From contig JADLSH010000114.1 of NCBI GenBank assembly GCA_016169945.1, forward strand, positions 1,090,001 to 1,154,000: 64,000 nt of DNA, read 5' to 3'. Below, in pieces: positions 41,331 to 53,406 of the stretch (position 1 is the first letter of the stretch; each line of letters begins with the position of its first letter). The notes under the pieces are model-generated. The model saw nothing but the letters and a program-made list of their open reading frames with translations. It had not been told where the DNA came from and searched no databases. This DNA is from Trachythela sp. YZ-2020. Taxonomy: Eukaryota > Cnidaria > Anthozoa > Malacalcyonacea > Clavulariidae. A program made the position numbers and the translations under genes.

Positions 41331-42719
41331 AATTAACAAGCGTCCCTGAACCAGTGTGCTGTGTACGAAATATCTTGATTACAATTATGACAGAATCGTC
41401 AGAAAGATGATCAATCTATGATCTGTGTAAAATTTAGCTTTTACTGTGCGGACAGTTGAAATTCAATTTCCCCAACTTATTCGATTGTACCATTTATCGA
41501 CGTATCGCTTCCAAAGATCACTATGTATACTGAAATTAAGGCGAAATTGCGTTGGAATATTCTATCCATTCCCAGTCATCTCCATTACGTAACTATGATC
41601 AATTAGATTTTTAATAACCAGCTCATTCAATTAAACTTAACCAGCTCGTGTCAAATTTGTAATTCTTGTACATACCTAATCTATCTCAGAGCTTTCATTA
41701 GGAAAACATGATCTAAAAACAGCTGCTAAACCACTCTGCCATCGGAACAATATCATATATGACGTAGATCGTGCAGGACTCTTGGACGTTCAAATATATA
41801 GTTAAATTCATACTTTACCGAGTTGATCCTATAGCTATAGCTGGAGCGCCAGTACAAGTCAATGCCCATTGTACAAGTTCGGCGTCCAAAAAGGACCGAC
41901 TGAATTGCATGGTTTCGTCTCTTCCAGATCGAAGGAGTCATGAAACCGGTCAAATTCTATGACATGTCATCGTGGAACGGGACAAATTCCCGTGTGGTTC
42001 CAAATCAGTCTGACGGTCTCGTGTACATGCACGAAGTCTCAAATTTTAGTTTCCACAAATAGCATGTCTATGACATATAGCTCCTTATATACACTCACTT
42101 GTGTATATTTAAGTGTATATGTATCAGTTCAGTTTAGGTAAGCACAGTTACTGCGAAAGGTGAACATTTGCTTACGGTAAAATCGTCTGTTGTTAAATAA
42201 TAGTTTACTAATTTAATCCTTAATATCGCCGCCATATTTGATGATGAGCAGGACAAACGGAACGTTAACATGCTCATACGTAATTACGACTTTCCTTTGT
42301 TTGGCCAAATAAGTAAAGTAGGAATAAATTTAACAGAAATCGATTACAAATAGATAGATTGCGCAGAAACTACATAAAGAAAACTTACCAAAAACCTACG
42401 AGTCAAGACGTATCAATTCTCTTCGTCAACGGCTTTCTGTATCAACCAACGTTCCTATATAAAGAAGCGCTAAGAAAATGCAATAACAGTAAAATGTTTG
42501 CAAACAGATGTCATATTAGAACACGGTGTCATATTAACACCATATTAGCTGACACACATATGTCATATTAGCACACGTAGTTAAATATTCATGCTTTATT
42601 TTATCTTTTAAATACACAGAATTAGTTGCTTGGCAACCCAGCGACTTTAAAACAGTAAACTCTAAGGGGACTGGAACGATAACTTGGCCGCCATCTTTGA
42701 AGTCACTCATGATGGCCGC
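41331..42719. other. non-coding stretch
   Basis: Nothing supportable. Short runs of ATGTCATATTA-type repeats near 42505-42570. Confidence 0.35.
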
Positions 42720-43145
42720 AATAAATGAGAAAAAGGAGTGGTCCTAAGAAAGTTCCTTGTGGAACCCCACAAGAAAGTTGCTGTGCTCAGATAAAATTCC
42801 ATCACAGTGCACATTTGCATTCGACAACTGAGATAAATGTTGTAACCGTTTTGCGTGCGTAATACAAAAATATACAAAATTTACAAACTTTACAGCGCTA
42901 TATTTTCCACATTTTACAACATTTCGCAACCAAACTTTGCAATTTTACTAAACTTAGGATGCTCTTTCCAGATGTACTGATACAATTTCCTAGTTCAAAA
43001 GTTAGTTTAATAGGGGAATGGTCCATTGCTGGTTGATTTAAGCCGAGATACTGTAATTTATTCAGTAAAATTTCATGGTCCACAGTATCAAATGCCTTTT
43101 TAAGGTCAAGAAATAAGGCTCCGTTTATAATGGCAACTTTATTAA
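42720..43145 (-). pseudogene. non-LTR reverse transcriptase fragment
   Basis: Minus strand: GALFLDLKKAFDTVDHEILL (RT block with catalytic Asp) near 43130-43065 and, after frame changes, GVPQGTFLGPLLFLIY near 42780-42730. No YADD block. The upstream end is cut exactly by another retrotransposon's 3' end at about 43146. Confidence 0.7.
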
Positions 43146-43481
43146 ATGTTATTCTTTCTACATACATACAATTGTAAATCTCGCTTATTAAGGTAACTTG
43201 CAATTGGCTGCTTGAATCACAATTAACTGTAAGTAATGTAACATGCAAATCAACCAAATATTTCAAATAGCTAATAATTCGGGATTTCCCCATTCTTTGT
43301 TTCGACAGCAGAAGATATAATAAGTAGTTCTAATGGCAATGGTCATAATTTTTCTAATGCGATACATTTGGTGGTTTTTATCGAGACCAGCAGCATCTAA
43401 CATACTTAAAAAAGTAGAGCACTCTTTTGCAAACACACCTAGGGAGCTCATAGCGAGATTTATAAATTTAACATGGTTAAA
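43146..43481 (-). mobile_element. RLE-type non-LTR element, 3' end only (copy A)
   Basis: Codes for a C-terminal piece (VKFINLAMSSLGVFAKE to NKEWGNPELL), then a 3' UTR ending AATAAAGTTGCCATTAT at about 43146. Diverged copy of the equivalent region of copy B. It is joined directly to the RT fragment 42720-43145 on its 3' side. Confidence 0.65.
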
Positions 43482-44068
43482 TAATAATAATGGAAACTTT
43501 ATTAATGAATGTTTTAGATTATATATACAATTGTAAATCTCACTTATATAAGGTAATTTACAACCGGCTACTTGAATCAATAATGACTATAATACTATAT
43601 ATACACAACATAACATGTAACAAATACACAGAACAAATTTCAAAATGTTAAAAATTCTGGATTTGTCCATTCCTTATTTCGACAACAAAATATATAATAT
43701 GTTGTTCTGATCGCAATCGTCGTCATTCGTTTGATGCAGAATTTTTGGTGGTTCTTTTCAAAGTCAAGATCTTTGAGCATTTCTATGAATGTTGAACATT
43801 CGTTTGCAAAGACACCAAGAGAGCTAATCGATAGATTTATAAATTTAACTGATTTAAAATGTTTACGTTGTTCCCTAATTAATTCTAAATATTTACATTT
43901 TTTGCGTTTAACGTTATTTTGGAGATTTGATTCGAAACCAACAGTTAGTTCAACAATGTAGAGACATCCACTTGATGTTGATATAAGAAAATCTGGACGG
44001 TAGGTGTCACCAGTGATGATGGATGGGCTTTTATAACATGGAAGATCCACATAAAGACACTTACTCAA
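43482..44068 (-). pseudogene. restriction-like endonuclease (RLE) C-terminus of a non-LTR element (copy B)
   Basis: A 142-codon frame (44068-43640) with YRPDFLI, then LYIVELTVGFESN and KRKKCKYLEL. This D...E-x-T...K arrangement fits the PD-(D/E)XK-type RLE domain at the C-terminus of R2/R4/NeSL-class elements. The 3' UTR ends AATAAAGTTTCCATT plus (ATT)n near 43482. It looks like the part that should follow the RT ORF at 45956, which stops just before an RLE. The 5' side is cut at the TTACTCAAA tandem repeat. Confidence 0.7.
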
Positions 44069-44300
44069 AATATGAGTACTTGTTACTCAAAAAAGGAGTT
44101 CTAGTTACTCAAATAAAATGCACCCATAGTGACTCCTAATTTTGAGTAAACGAACAGTCTACTCAAACTTTGAGTAAACTTACTCAAAATATGAGTACTT
44201 GTTACTCAAAAAAGGAGTTGTATTTACTCAAATAAAATGCACCCATAGAGACTCCTCGTTTTGAGTAAATTAATGGTGTACTCAAACTTTGAGTAATCTT
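44060..44300. repeat. 119 bp tandem repeat, two units, rich in TTACTCAAA / TTTGAGTAA
   Basis: Units start CTTACTCAAAATATGAGTAC at 44060 and 44179. Each holds five or so TTACTCAAA/TTTGAGTAA motifs in both orientations plus ATAAAATGCACCCATAG. A third partial unit extends to about 44440. The motif pairs make short hairpins such as ACTCAAACTTTGAGT. Non-coding. Confidence 0.85.
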
Positions 44301-44440
44301 ACTCAAACCTCGAGTATAGTATCTACACAAAATTAAAAAAAGCGTCCCTTCGACGAAAAGTCACTCAAACATTGAGGAATAAACATCCACATACGCAAAC
44401 TTTGAGTAAAGGTACTTCAAATACGGGAAGTACATATATT

Positions 44441-44991
44441 CAGGTATATGGAATTGTCAAGTCACAGTTCCCAATGGCAATGCTGACACAAAACCAGCCT
44501 TCAGAAACGAAAAATAGTAAATAACTATATAATAGACAATATAAATATGCAAAACTACAACATTATTTTCTAAATTATTAATTATGTAAATTAAATATAC
44601 ATATTTAAGAAATCTATATCGAAAACTACATCGACACATGCAGAGGAAACTCTTTTCAAGTCCTCTAATATATATCGACTTATCGCGCATTATGCAGTAT
44701 GCACGTAATCAATAATCATGCGCAAACAATAAAATGTCGGATGAGTTTCATATATACAGTACATGTGTCTTGTAGTTTATACCAGTATACTACAAAAGCT
44801 TATTGCGAGTTATATACTCCTGGTCATTATGAAATATAGTAACTACCACCGTTCAGGTGTTCACGAGAAATGAAATATAGATAACCCTGGGCCTAGGTCT
44901 TATAAGTAAATGTCACATATTTTTTAGAGTTAATGTTTATAATATAGTAATCACTGTTAAGACATCGTGTCCAGTTTATTTATAAATGTTA
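44441..44991. other. non-coding stretch
   Basis: Nothing supportable. Confidence 0.35.
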
Positions 44992-45290
44992 TCACTGAGG
45001 CCGGTAGTTTCTTGCCATCTTGGATGCTCGGTATGCATTTTTGAAAAAGAGGCAAACATTGTTCAATGTACCTGGATATTCGAACAAGAATACATCATTT
45101 GTTGCCATGAAGGCAAAAGCTGCCTCCACCAACCGTCCTTCCATTGTAAAGAGCACCATCTTCTCTGCTACGATGGCAATCTCGTCCCTGTCTTCTTGAG
45201 ATCCCTTGGCCATTATCTTCGGCGAGTTCTGTGGCATATCATTTGCCACATCTTCAAAGCTTCCATCCTCCCAGTATACAAGAACAAGAA
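44992..45290 (-). CDS. possible exon of unknown protein
   Basis: The minus-strand frame is open from about 45290 through VYWEDGSFEDVANDMPQN to LFEYPG, followed by GTACAT (possible donor near 45075), and otherwise runs on to 44992. Amino-acid composition is protein-like and amphipathic (EIAIVAEKMVLFTMEGRLVE). No family recognised, and the acceptor is weak. Confidence 0.3.
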
Positions 45291-45314
45291 ATGTAAAATA
45301 ATTACAAATTAGAT

Positions 45315-45500
45315 TAACCCATTAAGCCGCAATGCACCCTAATGCACCAACTAAATGTCATTTCGCTCTGTCTAATGGCAGACAATTTTACTTTTAAACG
45401 GAAAGTGGTGGGGATTAATGGATTAACCAGACTACCTGCCCATGACTCTTTTTAACCAATTTAGCTGTAATTATTAATGCACCCTAATGTGCCCACTTTG
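45315..45500. repeat. dispersed repeat of the TTTTACTC-GTCTAATG family
   Basis: AACCCATTAAGCCGCAATGC, GCTCTGTCTAATGGCAGAC, GTGGGGATTAATGGATTAA, then a partial second unit. Confidence 0.6.
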
Positions 45501-45955
45501 TAATTATTAATCAACCATTCAGAAGGTATATATCTATGAATCTCCCCTTTCATGAGCGGCTTGTAAATACATGCCACTCAAAAGAGGTGCTGGTAAAAGG
45601 CGGTGTAACCACCTTACACAACAACGGTAAACTGCATCAACATAAATGTATACAAGTCTTGAATTCTGTCTCAGTAGTTCTCACTGACAGGCGGACCTTA
45701 AAGATCCACCCGAGTGAGCTATTGGTAAAAGGCGGCAAGTGCCACCTTACACAAAAGCTGAGAAACAGCACAACTAAGATCAAAATTCAAGACAAACTAT
45801 ATTGTTATTCCAGTCTCATTGTTAAACCTTAGTAAAGTTCATTTTTGTTCAACATAAGTAAAATACATGCATAAAACTGTAAATCCCATTGTTTCTCTGT
45901 TATACTAAACAATGACCATGCAAAATTAAAAATGAACAATACAGAATGTATACAT
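45501..45955. other. non-coding stretch with a short internal repeat
   Basis: TTGGTAAAAGGCGGCAAGTG and CTGGTAAAAGGCGGTGTAAC about 130 bp apart, each followed by CCACCTTACACAA, suggest a duplicated unit. The ORF through it has no motif. Confidence 0.4.
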
Positions 45956-48310
45956 CTATAGGTTCGTCGCAAGGAAGTTTAAAATAGAATCATGCCTCCA
46001 CGTGAATCGTTCCAGATACGACGGGCAAACCCCTACCACATGTAAAAGTGATTCAGGGGCTAGGCAATGGGAACAGTCTGACGTTGGTAATATATCCCAT
46101 CTTGCAAGGTTTTGGCGCGTTGGAGGAGGGTTATTTATGTATCGTACGGTAAAATTAAATATATTTTTCGGCAGATTTGATTGGGATGCACACCACATCT
46201 TCGTCAGCTGTGAAAGAGAGAACTTTGTAATATTAGTGAAGAAAGAGCCTTGACAGGTTAAATGATTGAGAAGTCTATCCTCTTGTCCAGAGCGAAAGTC
46301 CTTAAGAACTTGTTTGGTGGAGTTATAGACATCATACTGAATATTTTTGTTGTTGCTAGCTGACTTCCAAAGTTGATTGATTTCGTGGTTTGGAGATGTT
46401 TTAAGAGCTGTGCGGAGAACGGTTTGGCATTGGATGAATTTGGACAAATATTGAGGCCAAGTTTGTTTCGGGTTAGAAATACAGTGCTAAGTGTTCCAGA
46501 TATGGGTATTTCAAGCCATTTACCAATATAACTGTTCACTTTAGAATCAATATTTTCGGTGACCCAAGTTTTCGACAGACTTGTAACAGTAAGATGCCAG
46601 GATAATTTAGATAAAACATAACGATTATAAAGGAGTACTTTATTTTTTGGATGAAGTGGTTTAGAATCAATATCAGTCATTAGTTTGTCGACGAGAGAGG
46701 TTAGTTCAGACTTATGTTGTTCATCAGACATGTTGAAATTCAAGTATCTTCCCAAATATTGAAAATTATCACCAATATTGATCGCTGGAATTAGTTTGTT
46801 ACTAATGAGGAGTTTTGGTAGATATTGGATTGATTTTGTCAGAGCTTTTTTGACGCCAAAGGTACTACATTTTGATCAACCCGAATTATCATGTTGGACC
46901 ATTGACACCAAATAGAGAATCGGTTCAGAAGATGTAGATTTTCCGATTCTTGACTACTTATTACGGCAGCGTCATCAGCAAATTGAAACCAGTGGATGGG
47001 ATTGAGAAACTGGAAGGAGAATCCAAATTGACGATATTTTTCAGCCTTTATATGTTGGATAAAGGTGTTAAAACACATATTGAACAGAAGAGGACTAAGA
47101 CAATCACCTTGCAGCATGCCACGACCAACTGATATGAAGGGGTACGGAATTCAGATGTAATTATTGAAATTTTAAAATCAGTATATAAGCTGTTAATAAT
47201 AAATATAATGTGTTCCGGGATATGATGGTAGTCAAGTACGGATGTGATTAGATTGTGATGAACTTCGCCAAAAGCATTCTTGAGGTCAAGTAGAGCGATG
47301 ACAACAGAGCGTTGTTTGATCCGTGCTTTATTAATAATGTCAGCCATTTGTGCAGTGTGTTCTAGAGTTCCAGACAGGTTAGGTGTGACTCCTTTTTGTA
47401 TATTATGTTCTGTAAAGTTATTAGCGGTTAGGAAGGAGTACATTGCGTTACGTAAATATTTTCAATGGTATGCTCTCCAGTGCATGTGATGGGTCGGAAA
47501 TTTGATAGGACATTATTATCGCCTTTTTTATGAATGAGTATCGTACAAGCTTTGGGAATTGTTCCGGATAACCAAACAGCACGTATAAGGTCAGTTAAGT
47601 AAGTTCTAAGGAAAGGACAGCGTTTAAAACATATAATAGAGAGCTGATCAAGGGGGCTTGGAGAACCAGATGCCTTCATTTTTCGAATTATAATTGTGAC
47701 TTGTTGATACGATGGAGGGATTAAGTGTTTGGTTGTTGTCTGGACTTGGCTCACCAGACTGGCTGTTGTTATTATACGGGCGAAGCTTCTCACGCAATAT
47801 ATGCGACACATATTTAATTTCATCAGGTTCGCTATTTGTAGACTTGAGGGTTTTCAGAGCTTTCTTTAAATCTTTCACAGTATAGTCTTTATATTTATTT
47901 ACTAGAGAATTGTCAGGCACTGAATCAGTGTAACCAAAGTTTTTACCAAGATATTCATATATGATGTTATTTAATAGCTTTATGTTTGAATCTAAATCTT
48001 GCGATGTGATTGGTTGATTGGATTGAAGAGCAATTTTGAAATATTCGTTTGCCGTTGACCATTCAGAATTACTTTTAGGAAGTTTAATACCTTTCTTTAA
48101 AGCTGGAATATTTTGTTCGTTAACTGTAGGTGCTTCGTTATTAATTGTTTGATTCATTTGATTGATATTTTCTGCGTCAAGATTGTCTTGTTCTTCTAGG
48201 TCTGTACATAATTCATTGTTTAGTCCATGTATAACTCTACAACTACGCTGATGCATTTTAAGACCTCGCGCACCTTTACATATTTTACCACAGCAACACT
48301 TGACTGCAGT
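45956..48310 (-). pseudogene. R2/NeSL-like (RLE-class) non-LTR retrotransposon ORF, broken and 3'-truncated
   Basis: Minus strand, 5' to 3': an N-terminal zinc finger with CCGKICKGARGLKMHQRSC near 48300-48240; a linker (48256-47648); RT blocks GSPSPLDQLSIICFK (47823-47428), ALLDLKNAFGEVHHNLI (47443-47048), MLQGDCLSPLLFN and FQFADDAAV (47117-46839); the thumb (46755-46258); and a CCHC knuckle CSHCLAPESLLHVVGVC (46447-45956). At least four frame changes separate these parts. Zinc finger, single RT ORF and CCHC are the layout of RLE-bearing elements. The RLE itself is missing here, but a matching RLE lies at 43640-44068. Confidence 0.75.
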
Positions 48311-48465
48311 ATACGGCTTGAGATGATGACATTAGGAGAATTCATGACGGCCGTTTGCTTTGCTGTATTTTCAGCAGAGTGATCTTGTTCTGCTTGATGA
48401 TGAACTCGCTGTTTACATCGTCATGAGTGACGACCAAGCGTGACGAAATCTTTCCGAAATCTTTT

Positions 48466-48494
48466 ATTAATAATAATAATAATAATAATAATAA
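48466..48494. repeat. (TAA)n microsatellite, 3' tail of the split element
   Basis: Ten or so TAA triplets following AACAAATTCG on the minus strand, the 3' end of the CR1/L2-like element. Confidence 0.8.
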
Positions 48495-48742
48495 CGAATT
48501 TGTTAAGGCATATCTACATTGTAGCTCTACATCCTTAATTTCTATACTAAAATGGTCCAATATAATATATATATAATGTATAAATATAGTAATAGTATAT
48601 GATATTAATGTATATAAATAGTAAAGCTAAAACTAAAGTTATCAAATACAAAATAATTAAATAATAAAACTGTCCCACCAAAATATTATAAATGTTCAAT
48701 TCGTCCATGAGCCTTATCAAAGAGGAAAGTTTTAATCATATT

Positions 48743-50811
48743 TCAAAAGGATCTGTGATCATTGTTATTTCTTAAAGATATAGGCAGTTCGTTAAAAATC
48801 TTCGTACAGCAATCCTGAAATGTTCCTGTTTCCAACGGTATCTTCAACGATGGTGCGCAACTTGATCGAAGCTGTCGATTGCTGGTGCGTAGTTCTAATT
48901 TCAAGTATTGAGGCCAGGAAGGGTCCCATATGGATTTATGGGCGAAACGCGTCAGCTCAAATTCAGTCCTTTCATGTACTGGCAATCATCTCAGAGATAA
49001 CACATCTCCCATGCGACAGTATTTGTTGGTTACGAAACTTGCGGCTGCGTTTTGAACGCATTGTAGTTTCCTTAATTGGTTCGCAGGAAGAGGGTGATAA
49101 ACAACGATATTATAGAACATTTTTGAAAGAATGAGGGATTCTGCTAATTGTTTCTTGACGTGAAATGGTGTAAGATTTCTAATTTTTTTAAGGTGGAAAG
49201 AACTGCGTAAAAAGAGGAAGTTACGTGTTTTACGTGATATCCCCACTTGAGGTTATCACTAAACCATGTACCTAAGAGTTTGAATTTCTCTACTTTCTCC
49301 AACGTCTGTGCCTTAACTCTGATATCTGGAACGACAGTGTCAAGTCCGTGCACTCTTGACATTTGGGAAGTTGTTATTAACATTTGTTTGGTTTTCTTTT
49401 CGTTGAGCGCGAGATTTGATTCTGATGCCCAGTCTTCAAGCACAGTCATCGCATCCTGAAGCTTCTGAGCGCACTCATGTATCTTTGGAGGGGCACTATG
49501 TCGATAGAACGTCGTATCATCGGCATACTGATAACATGAGCATTCCAAATCTGATTCTAAATCGTTTACATACAAATTAAACAGTATAGGCCCCAGAATA
49601 GATCCCTGTGGCACTCCAAACTGTACAGCAACTACGTCCGATTGTTTCTCATTGATTTGGATAAACTGTTTTATTCCAGTTAAGTAATTGAACACCCAAT
49701 AGACTGCATCACGAGAAAAACCGACGTTGTGGACTTTCTTAAGTACTGTGGCATAATCGACAGTATCGAACGCTTTGGAAAAATCAGAAAAGTTTTCTAT
49801 CAATGTTAAAACACCATTCATTTGTCAAATCTAACATTGCTGTTGCGGTTGAAAACATTGTTTAGGATTTATCAAATTGTGTTTCTGAACATAGTTCTCT
49901 AATTGAGTGTACACAAGTCTCTCAAATATTCTAGCAATTGTAGATATAATCGAGACAGGCCTATAGTTGTTAGACTCACAGCGATCTCCTGTTTAAATAT
50001 TGGGGTCACTTTTGCCATTGTCCAATCACTGGGAAATGCATTACTTAGTATGGATAAGTTGAAAAATTCAGCCAATAACTCACAAATATAATATGGAACT
50101 GAAATTTTCAAAATTTTGTTTAAAATTTTATCTACTCCAACTGCCTTTCCAAGAAAGAAGAAGAAATCTTTCCAAACCCAAAAATCGAATTTGATTTATT
50201 TAGGTAATCTCTAAATGATTTATTGTTGGGTGGCGATGGTATCTTTGCTTCTAGTTTAGGACCAATTTCTGTGAAATGAGCATTGAGTGTGTTTGCTATG
50301 TCTTTGGCTTTTGTTATAGACTCAGAAAGTGAAATGTTTATTTTATTTATCTCTTCAGGTTATTTAGCACTTTCCAAGTACCTTTGAGTTTCCTAAATTG
50401 TTTTTCAATTCATTTTTATAGTAACACTTTTTTGGGTTTTTTTCACCAATTGATTAACTGCATTTCTTTTTGAATTGCAGCCAGTCAGCAGGCGAATTTG
50501 ATTTGGTAGCTTTTTTCTATCTTTGGCATACTTCTGAATTAATCCATGGAGATAGTTTGTTGCGTATTCGTTTTGTTCGACATGGCGCATGCTTATCAAG
50601 AATACTTTGCATTTTAAATTTCCACTCTTCCCAAACAATGTTAATGTCGTCCACATTGTTTGGAGATAACCATTCTGTGTTTTTAATATCATATATAATT
50701 TTGCTTCGATAAAATATTTAAAATTCTGGTCTCAATAAATCGAGGTGATCCTCTTCGAATCCCTACTTTTCGAATTGCATAAATTAAATTATGATCACTG
50801 ATAGAGGTACT
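48743..50811 (-). pseudogene. reverse transcriptase of the split CR1/L2-like element
   Basis: Blocks on minus: degenerate EN end and linker (50811-50200), FPSDWTMAKVTPIFKQ (50111-49899), FSKAFDTVDYATVLKKV, FGVPQGSILGPILFNLY, CYQYADDTTFYRH (49821-49144) and LLGTWFSDNLKWGYHV, then the C-terminus in two more frames (49246-48986, 48985-48743, with FARKS-like FAHKSIWDP). The ADD catalytic pair is intact, but four or so frameshifts and a gap between 49899 and 49821 make it inactive. Confidence 0.78.
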
Positions 50812-50816
50812 AATAG

Positions 50817-51118
50817 TGTAAGTGCTCGTGTGCGTGGACACGCGCGTGTTAGAATCATAAGACATTAATATTCGTTAGCGTTCGGAATCGGTCGTGAACC
50901 GACGTGCTTTTTGGCGCGAAATTGCTTAGAAAAGATAGAACATGACAAGAACACGAGTTATATACGAAGAAACCTTTATGAACTAAGAAAGCGCTTATAA
51001 TTTAAGATATATGTTGAACGCCGATGTCAAAACTGTTGTTTACACGGCTAAGAACACATGATAAGTAAATACGATGTAAAGATACGTTTTAAGAAAAGAA
51101 ATTTCAAGAACAATTACA
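50817..51118 (+). repeat. 5' LTR
   Basis: 302 bp, TGTAAGTGCTCG...AATTACA. Contains GTGTGCGTGGACACGCGCGT. Differs from the 3' LTR at CGACGTGC versus CGACGAGC and ATGTTGAAC versus ATGTTGGAC. Confidence 0.92.
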
Positions 51119-51223
51119 GTAAACAACAAGACAAAGGGTGTATATTTCAAGTGTGAATATTGTGAGTACGACACATTTATGTGATATATTTTGTGATTTT
51201 CGTGACGATATAAAGTAGATAAC

Positions 51224-53152
51224 ATGGCTACGACCCCACAAGGTAATGAAGGTAATGATGTACAGTCGAAAAGCATAGAAGAAGAGAATATGGGTGCTCG
51301 AAGTTCGGAGTCAGAGGAACAACAGATACGTCGATGCACAAGAACGGGTGTACTAGTAAACTTAGAAAACGCACGGAAAAAGACAAAAAAGGCAGGTATG
51401 GCTGTAAAATCTCGTATAAATCGTATAGATGAATTGCTTAGAGAACAATGTTCTGATATTGTGAAGCTAACTGCTAGTAAAGATGGTCTCAATATGGATA
51501 TGGATGATTTTAAACGGTTTCATGAAGAAGTTTCGGACTTGTTATTATTGTCTTCAAATGATTATTATTCTGGTGAGGAGGACCAAATGGTTTTTGATGG
51601 TATACGTGAGAGTTACTGAGAGTGTTGTGCCGATGTTAAAACTAGAATAAATGATTTAACACAAGAGAGACTGGAGATGCTCTCCCAAAGATCCTCGAAC
51701 AGTGGGAAAAGTCGTATGTCAAGATTGTCTAGAGCTTCATCGGTATCATCTAAACGAGCTTCTGCAAATGCTGCAGCACTGAAAGAAAAAATGCTTAGTC
51801 TTAAAAGGAAACAAGGTCTCGAAAGACAGCAAGAAGAGCTGAAACAACATCAAAATGAACTAGAATGGCAAAAGGAACAGAAACAATTACAAGGTGAAAT
51901 TAATGCAGCTGAAGCTTTACATCAAACACTTTCAGGAGATACAATATTGCCATGTAGTAACACCCAACCTACACCCAACACTTTGCATGCAAATACAACC
52001 CAAGTGAGTCAACCTGTTACTAACATGAATATGAACCCTGGAGCGTCCAGTGGTATGACCAATGACCCTGTTATTACCAATCCCTTAAATCCAACTACCC
52101 CAGCATTTATACCAGTTTCCACCCCTACCCAACCCTTGAATGTTCCCAGCCAACTGTAAGATCACTAGAGCAAATTCAAAGAGATACAATTGAGATTCAA
52201 AGGCAACAAGTAGAGCTAATGAAAAGAATGTCGTTACCAATTCCTAAACCACCTGTATTTAACGGTAACATTTTGGCTTACCCTAAGTGGGCCTCAGCCT
52301 TTGACGCCTTGATTGATGGCGAAGCTGTGAATCCACGAATATACCAGTGGTCAAGCCCAGAAAATGATCAATGGATTGTTGGGACTACAGACTGAAGATG
52401 CATATAACAGAGCTAGGCAGATATTAAAAGAACGTTTTGGTGATCCCTTCAAGATTTATGAGGCGTACAGCGCAAAACTCAAGTCCTGGCCAGCATGCAG
52501 CAAAGGTTCTGAACTTCAGGAGTTCAGTGACTTTCTCTTAACAGTACAAGAAACTATGAAAACAGTGAAATACCTTAAAGACCTTGACACCCTTTCTGCT
52601 ATTCAAGACCTTGTAGCAAGACTTCCACCCTATTGCAGCAAGAAGTGGTTGCAATGTGCGAAAGAAATCGAGCTCCAGAAAGGAAAGTATGTCTTTAATG
52701 ACCTAGTGGACTTTGTACAAAAGGCAGCAAAGGACGCAACTCATCCAGTTTTCTCGCATGAAGCTTTGTTCGCGAAAAGAAGGGGGATCTTGAAAGACAA
52801 GAAACAAGAAGAAAGGAAACCAGACCCGAGGAGGAAGTTTGGCTCATTCAATACCAGTAAGTACAAGGAACACTCCCATAATAATTATAAGAGCACAAGG
52901 GAACTGAAATGCCCTGCATGTAACAACCCCCACAAACTGGAGAACTGTGAAATGTTTCTAAAGAAGTCCGTAAAGGAACGAGCAGAATTAGCTAAGTCGA
53001 AAGGACTTTGTTTCCTGTGTTTACGTCAAGGTCATATGGCCAAACATTGCAAAGAATCCATTAGATGTCGGACTTGTAGGAAGCCCCATGCCACAATTCT
53101 CCATTTTGAATCTAAGAACGGGAAAGGCAAAGAGTTGCTAATCGTGTGGTAG
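51224..53152 (+). pseudogene. BEL/Pao gag
   Basis: Starts at ATG 51224 (MATTPQGNEGNDVQSKS). In-frame TGA at 51617-51619, same frame resumes to TAA 52159, a frame change, and from 52364 the original frame again to 53152. Near 52340-52364 the usual block between EAVNP and INGLLGLQ is shortened, so there is a small deletion. Features: coiled-coil, Glu/Lys/Gln-rich stretch (about 51780-51900), capsid-like AYNRARQILKERFGDPF, and two zinc knuckles CPACNNPHKLENC and CFLCLRQGHMAKHC before the protease. Gag would package RNA into virus-like particles; this copy cannot make a full-length product. Confidence 0.8.
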
Positions 53153-53406
53153 TATGTCACAGTAATGATTTCAAAGAGAGGACTACATCATCTTTAATCC
53201 TTCCGGTATGGATATGTCACAAGGACAATCCTGAGAAGGAAATAATGACGTATGCAGTGTTAGATGATCAAAGTGACACATGCTTTGTAACGAACAGTGT
53301 TTGTGATGAGTTAGGTATTGAAGGTCCAGAGACTGTGATCGAGCTAGGGACAATGCACACTATAGAAGATATCAAAACCCAGAAAATTAGTGGTCTTATT
53401 GTTTGA
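53146..53406 (+). pseudogene. BEL/Pao aspartic protease region
   Basis: An 86-codon frame with YAVLDDQSDTCFV, the LDDQSDT active-site pattern of the DUF1758-type protease of BEL/Pao. It is out of frame with gag (overlap at 53146-53152) and with pol (ends TGA at 53406). It would cleave the Gag-Pol precursor. Confidence 0.75.

Noticed and set aside
51040..51492. 150-codon minus-strand ORF
   Set aside because: Antisense to the BEL 5' LTR and gag.
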